Assembly (NCBI GenBank): GCA_023389855.1
Contig: JAEWDZ010000001.1
Coordinates: forward strand, 1 to 60,228
Length of the DNA stretch: 60,228 bases
Reading direction: 5' to 3'
Origin: Bacteroidota bacterium
Lineage (GTDB): Bacteria; Bacteroidota; Bacteroidia; Bacteroidales; Porphyromonadaceae
The notes under the pieces are model-generated. The model was given only the letters and a program-made list of their open reading frames with translations. It did no database searches and was not told the origin of the DNA. Each line of letters opens with the position of its first letter. Position 1 is the first letter of the stretch. A program made the translations under genes and the position numbers. Positions 44,494-53,034 of the stretch are shown one piece after another.

Positions 44494-44501
44494 CAAAGAT
44501 A
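44494..44501 (-). promoter_or_regulatory. Promoter -7 box of the kor operon
   Basis: TATCTTTG on the minus strand, 59 bases before the korD ATG. No well-spaced TTG. Confidence 0.6.
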
Positions 44502-44607
44502 GTCATTTTTCTTCAACTATTGGTATAAGGAAGATGACTTTTTTTCTTTTCTCTTTATCTTGCAATTTCGGTGTTGCAAGTGAGAGAAAACGCATTTCCC
44601 CCCTTTG

Positions 44608-45372
44608 CTATGTTTTGGTGTTTCTTTTTAAGAGTTTGAGCCGGGGAATATCTTGTTTTCGTATTGGAGCTACATTAGTTGTAAATAAATTTTCTGGGTC
44701 TAAAAAGTCCCCCATATCATTGCATATAGAAATAGCTTTCAGTAGAATAGGAGTCGGGTTTACGTTTAACGGCAAAAGAAATGAGGCTATAATAAAATCA
44801 TCTCCAGAGGAGATTCGTTCGATTTCACCTGCATGTTGAGTAATGGCAAATTTAAATTCATTAATAGCCAAATCCTTCTGGAACGAGACAAAGGGAGTCC
44901 ATCCCTTACTTCCAGCAACAAACATGAATCGCATTAATCCATTGCGACCACCTAGTCCGCTGGTAATAACGTTTACTATTCTTGTTCCCGATAAAGCAGC
45001 CTGTAGTGCAATTTTTGCATCAAATTCAGCTATAGTAGCCCAATCTTTTAATCGTTTTGGGGCAACTATTAAAAAGTCCTCAATCATCCGATAGGCATCT
45101 ATTTGTCCTGTCGCAGCAAGTAGAGTTAGGTTGTTTCGGAGCCATCCTTCACTCATTTCTTTTTTGTATAAAAGAGACTCTATATCATTGAGTTGCTCTA
45201 TTGAAAGGGATGGTCTTAATCGTCGGGCTGCATGGGATGAGGTAAAGTAACGCTTTTGTTCTTCAATTGGTATCGCTTTGTCCAATTGATAGGTGATGAT
45301 GCCATCTGGATTTACCCAAAAATCGGTGCCATTTCCGTTGTTGAGGTATTCATTGTATTGGTTATTGGTCAT
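44608..45372 (-). CDS. Conserved protein of unknown function
   Basis: A 254-residue soluble protein without signal peptide or TM helix. It starts MTNNQYNEYLNNGNGTDFWV; a mostly helical first half (ARRLRPSLSIEQLNDIESLL, NNLTLLAATGQIDAYRMIED) is followed by an alpha/beta second half (IALQAALSGTRIVNVITSGL, GGRNGLMRFMFVAGSKGWTP). The ATG overlaps the stop of the phosphatase-type gene by four bases, so the two are translated together. No family recognised; the fold and coupling suggest a partner of the nuclease/phosphatase, but this is inference. Confidence 0.65.
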   Translation of the reverse strand: MTNNQYNEYLNNGNGTDFWVNPDGIITYQLDKAIPIEEQKRYFTSSHAARRLRPSLSIEQLNDIESLLYKKEMSEGWLRNNLTLLAATGQIDAYRMIEDFLIVAPKRLKDWATIAEFDAKIALQAALSGTRIVNVITSGLGGRNGLMRFMFVAGSKGWTPFVSFQKDLAINEFKFAITQHAGEIERISSGDDFIIASFLLPLNVNPTPILLKAISICNDMGDFLDPENLFTTNVAPIRKQDIPRLKLLKRNTKT

Positions 45373-46505
45373 TTTGATTTTTCTTCTCTAGTAATGAAAA
45401 AATTTGCGCGGATAGGCAAGTGATCGCTAGTTCCACCTAGGTAGTTCTCACCTCCGTATGTTCGAAGAGGTATGTATCTCCCATTCGATAACTTCTTCAT
45501 CCGCCCAGGCAAAGCGACATTAGTAAAACTTCCCTCAATGTACCGCACTGTTGAATTACTTTTGGGGTCCAGTATTGATCCTATTAGCATTATCCGATCT
45601 ATTTGGCTCCAAGTTCGTCGGAAGTAATAACTTCCAGGGTAACTTTCATTGCTATAATCGTTGCTGATATCGTAAAGAGAAGCTCTACTAAAACACTCCG
45701 AAGAGCCTGTGAATCCTTTTGCAAGAGGATCCTCTCCTCCTTTTTTTAAGGCTGTATTAAAATCTCCTATAACAATAAGCAGTCGATGCGGATCGCTTGT
45801 ATACAGACTGTCACATTTCTCTTTAAGCAAAGATAATGCATTTTCTCGAAAGAGTTCCTTTTCTCGATTTGCAAGGCGCTTAGATGGAAGGTGTACAATA
45901 ATGAAGCCAATCCCTTGGTCATTGCGAAGTTTTCCTTCTGCGTATAGGATAGGTCGTGACGAAAGAGAAGGTTCTTGTATAGGAGCAGGAGTCTGCCATT
46001 CTTCTGTATGAGATACTCGAAAAATTCCTTCCAGATAGAGGAATGCAATTCTGATTCCACGTGCATCATGATTGGTGCTGATAATGTATTTGTACGAAGC
46101 GTTTCGAAGGTTAGTTGCATGAAGAAGGGTTCGTAAAGCAGTCTCACTTTCTATTTCTTGTAGAGCGACAAACCATGGCCACGATAATCCTCCGGCAATG
46201 CTTATGGCCTCACTCAATAGATGGGATTTCTGGTAAAATCGTTTTTTTGTCCATTTGCGTGATCCGTCAGGGAGAAAGTCGAGATCTGCTTTGGTTTTCT
46301 GTGGAATCGTATCAAAAAAGTTTTCTACATTAAAACTTACAATCGAAAAATATTCATTGTCTGTTTGTGCAAACAAGGAGAAATGTGTAAATAGAACAAA
46401 ATGAAAAGAGAAAAATATGACCAGATATAACGAATGAGTTGTCAGTAATCTGAATATTAATGCTTGTAGGGGAGGGGCTTTGTGCAAAAGAATGACTGCT
46501 TTCAT
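45369..46505 (-). CDS. Endonuclease/exonuclease/phosphatase-family protein
   Basis: A 378-residue EEP-superfamily protein. An N-terminal hydrophobic stretch (LYLVIFFSFHFVLFTHFSLF, ending AQ) is probably a signal peptide or anchor, so the protein acts outside the cytoplasm. The EEP motifs are SIVSFNVENFFDT, VALQEIESETAL with the metal-binding Glu, LIVIGDFNTALKKGGEDPLA, and a C-terminal GGTSDHLPIRANF. Substrate unknown (nucleic acid or phosphoester). It overlaps the next gene by four bases. A TAAATTTG box lies 26 bases upstream. Confidence 0.82.
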   Translation of the reverse strand: MKAVILLHKAPPLQALIFRLLTTHSLYLVIFFSFHFVLFTHFSLFAQTDNEYFSIVSFNVENFFDTIPQKTKADLDFLPDGSRKWTKKRFYQKSHLLSEAISIAGGLSWPWFVALQEIESETALRTLLHATNLRNASYKYIISTNHDARGIRIAFLYLEGIFRVSHTEEWQTPAPIQEPSLSSRPILYAEGKLRNDQGIGFIIVHLPSKRLANREKELFRENALSLLKEKCDSLYTSDPHRLLIVIGDFNTALKKGGEDPLAKGFTGSSECFSRASLYDISNDYSNESYPGSYYFRRTWSQIDRIMLIGSILDPKSNSTVRYIEGSFTNVALPGRMKKLSNGRYIPLRTYGGENYLGGTSDHLPIRANFFITREEKSK

Positions 46506-46530
46506 TTCTCAGTTCTATATTTTCTGACAA

Positions 46531-46538
46531 CAAATTTA
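46531..46538 (-). promoter_or_regulatory. -7 box before the EEP gene
   Basis: TAAATTTG on the minus strand, 26 bases before the start at 46505. Confidence 0.4.
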
Positions 46539-46674
46539 CTACAATTCGGGAATATCGTGAAAAAAGATTGGTTTTTTTGTGGATTCTCCTTCTTTTTAAC
46601 TTGCTTAATATCAGTCGAGTAGGGCGTTTTCTTAGTCGAAAATCTTCATATGTGTAAAAAAAAACGTTCAAAAA

Positions 46675-46706
46675 TTTGGTAGTTTCGAAAATATATTGTA
46701 ACTTTG
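46675..46706 (+). promoter_or_regulatory. Promoter of the tRNA cluster
   Basis: TTTG (46675-46678), 20 bases, then TAACTTTG (46699-46706). It would give a leader of about 100 bases before tRNA-Asp. Confidence 0.7.
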
Positions 46707-46813
46707 CAAACGCAATTGAGATGATTTGCGTTGTCAATTGCAATCATAACTCGTCTAGGCGAAGATGGGTTTTGGCTTTAAAAGAAAATGTCTTTTAGGC
46801 TAATAATATAAAT

Positions 46814-46887
46814 GGTGTGGTAGTTCAGTTGGTTAGAATACCTGCCTGTCACGCAGGGGGTCGCGGGTTCGAGTCCCGTCCATACCG
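46814..46887 (+). tRNA. tRNA-Asp (GTC)
   Basis: Acceptor GGTGTGG / CCATACC with a GU pair, discriminator G, and anticodon arm CCTGC-CTGTCAC-GCAGG. T-arm CGGGTTCGAGTCCCG is standard. Confidence 0.96.
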
Positions 46888-46993
46888 CAAGAGTAACGCT
46901 ACTTAGCAATCGGCTAGGTAGCGTTTCTTGAACCGTAAAAATTTGGTGAGTGGCCAAAGTTGGTAAATTTTACGCTCAGAAGATTATTCACGA

Positions 46994-47075
46994 GCCCAAG
47001 TGGCGGAATTGGTAGACGCGCTCGTTTCAGGTGCGAGTGTTTCGCGACGTGCAGGTTCGAGTCCTGTCTTGGGCA
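46994..47075 (+). tRNA. tRNA-Leu (CAG)
   Basis: Acceptor GCCCAAG / CTTGGGC; anticodon arm CTCGT-TTCAGGT-GCGAG gives CAG. The class II variable arm (TGTTTCGCGACG) fits leucine. Confidence 0.94.
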
Positions 47076-47101
47076 CGATTTCTCTTCTGAAGATGATTTA
47101 T

Positions 47102-47185
47102 GCGCGGGTGGTGGAATTGGTAGACACGCTACTTTGAGGGGGTAGTGCCAGCAATGGCGTATGAGTTCAAGTCTCATTCCGCGTA
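47102..47185 (+). tRNA. tRNA-Leu (GAG)
   Basis: Acceptor GCGCGGG pairs with TCCGCGT (two GU pairs); anticodon arm CTACT-TTGAGGG-GGTAG gives GAG. Long variable arm as in class II tRNAs. Confidence 0.93.
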
Positions 47186-47333
47186 CTTTTATTACATCCT
47201 CGATCATCCTTTGATTGAGGTTATTTTGTAAGATAACCTTCGTTTTTTTTAGATTAGAAGAGTTCTTTGATTAACTAATAGAAAATGGTGCAGCTGTGCA
47301 CTTATTTTCATCTCTTTGGTTATCTATTCCTTT

Positions 47334-47404
47334 GGTACGTTGGCCGAGTGGTTAGGCAACGGTCTGCAAAACCGTGTACGGCGGTTCGATTCCGCCACGT
47401 ACCT
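47334..47404 (+). tRNA. tRNA-Cys (GCA)
   Basis: Acceptor GGTACGT / ACGTACC; anticodon arm ACGGT-CTGCAAA-ACCGT gives GCA. 71 bases, discriminator T. Confidence 0.95.
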
Positions 47405-47544
47405 CTTTTCATTCTAAACATTCGATTCTAAACATTCTTACTACTTCTACCTCTACGTTGGATTGTCCTTGTTGATGTTTTAGCTTTGTGCTTTTCTTTT
47501 ATTTATTATATTTTTCTATCCACTTTATTAGAAAAGATATAAGC

Positions 47545-47579
47545 AAAAAAAATCCGAGCATTACTACTCGAATTTTTTT
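47545..47579 (-). terminator. Probable terminator after the MFS gene
   Basis: CGAG/CTCG core with flanking A/T pairing (one mismatch) and T-runs on both strands, 17 bases beyond the stop. Confidence 0.55.
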
Positions 47580-47595
47580 CATAGGAACTTGCTTC

Positions 47596-48882
47596 TTAAT
47601 TCTTACTTGGTTGCTTTTGCTTGTATCTGAAAAGGATTGAGAATAATATACCTATTATTAGTGCGTATCCTGCAAATATAAACCATATTGGTTGCCAGTT
47701 TGTTGTTGTCTCATGTTGAAACGCTTTGACTACTGCTCCGCCTGCCAAAGTCCCTATAATAGTGCCAAGCCCATTTGTCATCAGAACAAATAAGCCTTGA
47801 GCTCCAGCTCGCAGTTCTTTAGGAGTTGCTTGTTCTACGAACATAGAACCCGATATGTTGAAAAAATCAAAGGCCATACCGTATACGATCATTGATAGCA
47901 CAAAGGCAATCCATCCAGGAAAACCTGGGTCTCCGATCCCAAATAAACCGAATCGCAGAAACCATGCTAGGAAGCTTAGTATCATAACAGTTTTAATACC
48001 AAATTTTTTAAGAAAGAAAGGTATGGTTAGGATAAAAAGGGTCTCTGATATTTGAGATAGACTCAGTAGTATATTGGGGAATTTGACTACGAAACTATTG
48101 CTAAAAGCGGAATCTCCCTTGAAGCTATCTAGGTACATATTTCCATATGCATTTGTAAGTTGCAGAGCTGCTCCAAGAAGAATTGAAAAGATGAAAAAAA
48201 TCGCCATTTTTTTGTCTCGAAAGAGGGCTAGAGCATCTAGACCCATTGCAGCTGCTATACCCTTTCCAGTTTTCTTTCCTTTGCCTTCAGGATAGCACGC
48301 GGGGATAGTAAAGCTATACAATCCCAGTATAAAGGTAGCTATTGCAGAAATATAAAACTGCCATGGGCTATCCATAACATTCAATGCATCTACTAACCAC
48401 ATGGCTCCAATAAAGCCAATAGTGCCCCAAACTCGGATGTTCGGAAAGATTCTTACTATATCATTGCCATTTCGACCAAGCGTGCTATATGCTATGGTGT
48501 TTGATAAAGAAATGGAAGGCATGAAAAAAAGGTTTACGCAAAGAATCGCTATAAAAATAGTTCCAAAACTGCTATCTGCTGATAAACTTCCCATCCATAA
48601 AAGGGCCGCTGCAGTTAATAGCATAATACAACCAAATACTCGCTCTGCTCTAAACCATTTGTCGGCAATATATCCAAGGAGAGCCGGCATAACAATTGAT
48701 GCAATACCAGCCGTAGCAAAAAGATAGCCGATTTGTTGTCCGTCACAGTTCATAACATTAGCTAAATAGCGTCCAAGCGTAATTAGCCACGCTCCCCAGG
48801 AAAAAAATTGGAGGAAGAACATGATTGTAAGCCTAAATGGTAATGCCGGCATTGATAAGGGAGCATTATTCGTCGTTTTCAT
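47596..48882 (-). CDS. MFS transporter, nucleoside:H+ symporter type
   Basis: A 428-residue inner-membrane protein with about 12 TM helices. FFLQFFSWGAWLITLGRYLA and IGYLFATAGIASIVMPALLG, then YIADKWFRAERVFG, follow the NupG/XapB-type nucleoside permease pattern. The central loop is basic (CYPEGKGKKTGKG) and the second half contains GIGDPGFPGWIAFVLSMIVY and FNISGSMFVEQATPKELRAG. Substrate (nucleoside) follows from family only. It begins 20 bases after the DUF4270 stop and is the last gene of a three-gene unit. Confidence 0.85.
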   Translation of the reverse strand: MKTTNNAPLSMPALPFRLTIMFFLQFFSWGAWLITLGRYLANVMNCDGQQIGYLFATAGIASIVMPALLGYIADKWFRAERVFGCIMLLTAAALLWMGSLSADSSFGTIFIAILCVNLFFMPSISLSNTIAYSTLGRNGNDIVRIFPNIRVWGTIGFIGAMWLVDALNVMDSPWQFYISAIATFILGLYSFTIPACYPEGKGKKTGKGIAAAMGLDALALFRDKKMAIFFIFSILLGAALQLTNAYGNMYLDSFKGDSAFSNSFVVKFPNILLSLSQISETLFILTIPFFLKKFGIKTVMILSFLAWFLRFGLFGIGDPGFPGWIAFVLSMIVYGMAFDFFNISGSMFVEQATPKELRAGAQGLFVLMTNGLGTIIGTLAGGAVVKAFQHETTTNWQPIWFIFAGYALIIGILFSILFRYKQKQPSKN

Positions 48883-48902
48883 AGCAAATACTTTAATCGC
48901 AG

Positions 48903-50282
48903 TTAGTTATTTCGGTATGACGTACTAATTACCTTTAGGATCAAACCTCCTTCTTTCAATTTGATCTTAGCTGCAGATGGGAATAGAAAGTTGGATACGG
49001 ATGCTGTAATATTTTGATTAATCTCGCGAGAAACTGGCAAAACAATTAGCTCCAAATTTTTTACTTCGGATGATTTACTGTTTTTGTAGTCAATTAGATG
49101 TTTGTAGAGCAGCAGACTGATATTCTCAAAAGCATATTTGCGAGTGCTAATATTATATTGCGAACTAAGGAAAGCGGACTCGGGACGAGTAATTTCTGTA
49201 TTATGGTTTTCAAAGAAAGACGCGACTGAGTCACGAGGAAGAAGTAGTAGATAGGGAGGAGGTTGTAATATACTTGAGGTGTTATTGGGAACTTCTACCT
49301 CTAACTCTAAAGAAGCTCCGTTAATCATGCTAGTTAAGTTTTGGTGGTCGCTTCTTTTGTTGTTGAGCTCTTCAACAGCTTCTTTTGGTAAAACTAATGA
49401 TAGAGCAACTCCCTCTGGGCTGGTTATATATCCAAAATTGTCATGCTCGCCCAATAGCGATTCAAGATTTTTGCTATCAAAACTTCGGTGCATGTAGAGT
49501 TGTTTGGTATTAACAAATGTTTCTGTCTCGGTTTCTAGCCATGTGCTATCGGCAGTTTTATCAGCCGTCTTTCCAGTTTCTTCGTATTTATACTGAATAG
49601 ACAAAGCTGTAGAGAAGACACTAATCATACACCCACTTCCAGTAGTGCTTTCTAAAAAAATACCACGAAGTAAATTCTCTTCGAATGCTTTACGATCATT
49701 GAAAAATTCAGGGTGCTCTTTAGAAGCTGTATAGAATAGTTGGCCGACTTCATTGCTGATAGGAATACGTAACTTGTGTTTGCCAGTCTTATCACCAGCT
49801 GAATATACCAACGAACCTAGGTATTTTTTATTCAGTAGATAGGGATCTAACGAAGTAGAATAGTTGCTTTCGGGAAGAGTATGGTTGATGGCGTATGCAG
49901 AAACTTTGCTCCATACAGTAGAGTCTCCTACCCATGAAGAATAGTCAACAATGACAAATGTTGAGTCTATTTTTCCATTTATAGGCTCATGCTTGAATCT
50001 AAAGCCTGGAGCGTGTTGGAATCTACTGATATATGAGGCTCTATATGACCCGTATACAGGGTCATTAAACTCCCCTAGAAGAGAGAAAACAGATTGATTG
50101 TAGATAGAGTCTATCTTGACTGTTTTTGTATTTAATAAGAAGAGTTCTTCATGTGTTTGAAGTGCATCTTCTTCTGGTCGGATACTTCCTCCTACATTGG
50201 ATAGATTATCATTGCATGCACTACAAAAGAGTAGCATGAGACTAAATGGGAGAAGGAAGGACAGAATTATATTTTTAGCCAT
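48903..50282 (-). CDS. DUF4270 lipoprotein
   Basis: A 459-residue exported lipoprotein with signal MAKNIILSFLLPFSLMLLFC and a lipobox cysteine in SACNDN. The N-terminal part IDSIYNQSVFSLLGEFNDPV and YGSYRASYISRFQHAPGFRF fits the Bacteroidota DUF4270 family. The family role is unknown; it is commonly found beside a starch-synthase-like gene, as here. A Bacteroidota-specific outer-membrane function is plausible but unproven. Confidence 0.85.
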   Translation of the reverse strand: MAKNIILSFLLPFSLMLLFCSACNDNLSNVGGSIRPEEDALQTHEELFLLNTKTVKIDSIYNQSVFSLLGEFNDPVYGSYRASYISRFQHAPGFRFKHEPINGKIDSTFVIVDYSSWVGDSTVWSKVSAYAINHTLPESNYSTSLDPYLLNKKYLGSLVYSAGDKTGKHKLRIPISNEVGQLFYTASKEHPEFFNDRKAFEENLLRGIFLESTTGSGCMISVFSTALSIQYKYEETGKTADKTADSTWLETETETFVNTKQLYMHRSFDSKNLESLLGEHDNFGYITSPEGVALSLVLPKEAVEELNNKRSDHQNLTSMINGASLELEVEVPNNTSSILQPPPYLLLLPRDSVASFFENHNTEITRPESAFLSSQYNISTRKYAFENISLLLYKHLIDYKNSKSSEVKNLELIVLPVSREINQNITASVSNFLFPSAAKIKLKEGGLILKVISTSYRNN

Positions 50283-50400
50283 TTGTGTTTGATTTCGGGT
50301 TAAAACAATATCGGTAGTAGAAATGGTTTAACAACTTCAGGTTTATGCTCGTTGAGCAAAAGGATTGACACTGTAATCCAATATAAGGTGTTTTGGTAAA

Positions 50401-51222
50401 TTATTCGTTGCCTAGTATTTGATGATATAAGTCATAGTGCATCTCAACGATCTGTTGATTGTCATTACTCACCTTGGTAAGATTATTTTTTTCAGGGTCT
50501 ATAACTTTGGTTATGTCTGCTAGCTGAGGATCGTCGTCTTCTGTAAAAAAGGAAATTGCATCGGCCCATTGCAGTCCTAATTTGCGTAACCCATTTGAGT
50601 CAGGTTCGTTGATAACGCAATAGGCTAAATCTTCCGTTATCCCATCAAAAGCGAGGACTTCTTTAACATTGTTGCCAATACTGGCCACTTCTTCACGAGT
50701 TGAAGAGGAAAACACTACTTTTACGTTACCAAAGCAAGGATCATCTTTGTAATACGTCTTGATATATATGGGCGCAAAAGCAGAAAACCAACCTACACAA
50801 TGGACTATGTCAGGTACCCAACGAAGTTTTTTTATTGCTTCCATGACGCCTCGTACGAAAAATATGCCACGTTCGGCATTGCTGTACGAATGTTTTTTGT
50901 CTTCACCGAACAGATTCTGACGTTTGAAAAATTCATCGTTGTCAACAAAGTATACCTGAAGACGTGTATCGGGAGCAGATGCCACTTTTACCAATAAGGG
51001 ATGATCTTCATCGTTTACGATAATATTAATTCCCGACAGACGGATAACATCATGTAGTTGCTTTTGTCTGTCTTTTATAACCCCATATTTGGGCGTGAAA
51101 ATACGAATGTCAAAATCGGAACTGGCTTTTTCAGCCATATATTTTGAGATCTCTGCTATTTTAGAGCTAGGTAGAAAATGATCAACCTCTTGAGTAATAA
51201 ACAGTATTTTTTTTTGTTCCAT
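50401..51222 (-). CDS. GT5 starch/glycogen synthase N-terminal domain protein
   Basis: A 273-residue protein that corresponds only to the N-terminal Rossmann domain of GT5 glycogen/starch synthases (MEQKKILFITQEVDHFLPSS, RIFTPKYGVIKDRQKQLHDV, IVHCVGWFSAFAPIYIKTYY). The C-terminal nucleotide-sugar-binding domain is absent: the full enzymes have ~480 residues. So it may be a regulatory or degenerate homologue rather than a synthase. It is the first gene of the unit and has a very good promoter. The gap to the DUF4270 gene is 118 bases. Confidence 0.8.
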   Translation of the reverse strand: MEQKKILFITQEVDHFLPSSKIAEISKYMAEKASSDFDIRIFTPKYGVIKDRQKQLHDVIRLSGINIIVNDEDHPLLVKVASAPDTRLQVYFVDNDEFFKRQNLFGEDKKHSYSNAERGIFFVRGVMEAIKKLRWVPDIVHCVGWFSAFAPIYIKTYYKDDPCFGNVKVVFSSSTREEVASIGNNVKEVLAFDGITEDLAYCVINEPDSNGLRKLGLQWADAISFFTEDDDPQLADITKVIDPEKNNLTKVSNDNQQIVEMHYDLYHQILGNE

Positions 51223-51320
51223 ATATCAAATAATAAAGAAAGAAAGGAATCGTACTTTCGTGTATTTATTATTCTTATTTCCTTCTTTTCATTGAAAAGA
51301 TATTAATCTATATTTACTTA

Positions 51321-51350
51321 CAAAGATAAGAAAAAAAAATGATATTGCAA
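51321..51350 (-). promoter_or_regulatory. Promoter of the GT5-DUF4270-MFS unit
   Basis: On the minus strand TTG (51348-51350), exactly 19 bases, then TATCTTTG (51321-51328). Leader about 92 bases. The 51351-51543 interval shows nothing further. Confidence 0.8.
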
Positions 51351-51543
51351 TGAATAGCCGAGAGCCCTTTGTGAGGAGGTAATACTGAGCATCGTATATA
51401 ATCAATAAAGTATTTTTGTGATACATCTTTTTTTTTTGGAGGGCTCCACATGTAGTGACTACTTTTCTCTATTCACAATTAAAAAAAAGCGCGAGTTCTT
51501 TATTGTTACTTCTCTTTCAGATAGAGGCCTAATAAATATAAGA

Positions 51544-51579
51544 CTTCCCCAAGAAACGAAATTCTATTTCTTGGGGAAG
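51544..51579 (-). terminator. Terminator after sucD
   Basis: CTTCCCCAAGAAA / TTTCTTGGGGAAG, a perfect 13-base-pair stem with a ten-base loop. The T-run is better on the plus strand. Confidence 0.65.
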
Positions 51580-51630
51580 AGTTTTTGTAAAGGATTATTT
51601 ATAGAGTGATATTACTATCGTTCTACTTTA

Positions 51631-52986
51631 TTATAATTGCCACATTTCTTCGTCTGAAGGTATCTGTATACTTGCACATAGCGGTGCGATACGAGTTACA
51701 TTCATCAGATGGAAGTAAGTGAGATTCTCTGAAATTGAGTTATTGCCCCATGTTCCGCAGCCAAGGGTATTGGTTACGTTAAGACCATTTTGAATGTGAC
51801 CTCCGGCAGTTGTTGCTGAAGGAGCATTAACAACAAGACGGGAAACAGATAATTCGGTGCCTATCTTGATGATATTCGCTTGGTTAGCTGAATGTACGGC
51901 AGCTGTATGTCCGTTACCTTCAAATTCAAGGTTCGTTTTAGCTATGTGGATTGCTTCTTCGAGATGGTCATAGCTAAAGAGCGATAGTACAGGACACATT
52001 TTTTCTTTACAAGCTACGTCTGCATCACCAATCGCCTTAGCTTCCATTACGATTACACGAGTTTTTTCAGGGACATTGATGCCTGCTTTTTTTGCGATAG
52101 TTTCAACAGATTGTCCCACAACATCTTTAGCAAGAGCTCCGTTTTCAAACAATGCTGCACGTACTTTTTCGCCTTCTTCATCAGAGCAGATGTATGCACC
52201 ATGTTTTTTCAGAGCAGAGAATACGGCATCTTTATCTTTTTTATTATAGATGATGCTTTGCTCGCCCGAGCAGATGATTCCATTGTCAAATGCACGACCT
52301 GTGATTACTTTTTCAGTGGCATCTTCGAAGTCGATATTGGTGTCGAAGATCACTTGTACGTTACCCTGTCCAACACCGAAAGAGGGCTTCCCTGAAGAGT
52401 AAGCACTCTTAACCATACCCATACCACCGGTCGCTACAACTACATCGCATGATTTCATAAGTTCTTGAGTTGCTTCTATGGAAGGAGCATCGATTACCTG
52501 GACCATGTTCTCGGGAGCTCCATGCTTGGCGAGTACTTCGCGAATAAGTTGTACAGTATGTGCTGTACAATTTTTTGCGCGGGGATGTGGAGAGAAAATC
52601 ATAGCATTGCGTGTCTTCAACGCAAATGCTGCATTACTCATAGGAGTAACAATTGGGTTTGTAGTAGGAATAATAGCTGCTAGTACGCCAATTGGTTTTG
52701 CAATTTCAATAAGACCTGTTCTCTTATCGATTGAAAGAATTCCCATTGAGGCTTTACCACGAAGGTTGTACCACACACCTTTAGATTTATTGCGATTTTT
52801 AGCTACTTTGTCTTCGTATACACCCATGCCAGTTTCGTCAACTGCTTCACGAGCCAACGTTTCGGCATTGTCATAAATAATTTTTGCTACGTCGCGTACA
52901 ATGCGATCTACGCCTTCCTGATTAAAGCGAACTTCGAATTCACGTTGCGCCTCACGTCCGAGGGCAACCATCTCTTTGATTTCCAT
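51631..52986 (-). CDS. sucD: CoA-acylating succinate-semialdehyde dehydrogenase
   Basis: It reduces succinyl-CoA to succinate semialdehyde with NAD(P)H, the entry step of the 4-hydroxybutyrate route. The 451 residues fit the short acylating aldehyde dehydrogenase family. IIPTTNPIVTPMSNAAFALK is the cofactor-binding start; ATGGMGMVKSAYSSGKPSFG is also typical; the catalytic Cys is in DNGIICSGEQSII. The C-terminal segment has ATTAGGHIQNGLNVTNTLGC. It is the last gene of the set, 49 bases after 4hbD. Confidence 0.92.
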   Translation of the reverse strand: MEIKEMVALGREAQREFEVRFNQEGVDRIVRDVAKIIYDNAETLAREAVDETGMGVYEDKVAKNRNKSKGVWYNLRGKASMGILSIDKRTGLIEIAKPIGVLAAIIPTTNPIVTPMSNAAFALKTRNAMIFSPHPRAKNCTAHTVQLIREVLAKHGAPENMVQVIDAPSIEATQELMKSCDVVVATGGMGMVKSAYSSGKPSFGVGQGNVQVIFDTNIDFEDATEKVITGRAFDNGIICSGEQSIIYNKKDKDAVFSALKKHGAYICSDEEGEKVRAALFENGALAKDVVGQSVETIAKKAGINVPEKTRVIVMEAKAIGDADVACKEKMCPVLSLFSYDHLEEAIHIAKTNLEFEGNGHTAAVHSANQANIIKIGTELSVSRLVVNAPSATTAGGHIQNGLNVTNTLGCGTWGNNSISENLTYFHLMNVTRIAPLCASIQIPSDEEMWQL

Positions 52987-53034
52987 TGTTAATTAGGTCT
53001 ATTATAATAGATGATTAGTAATTTGATTTTCTAT

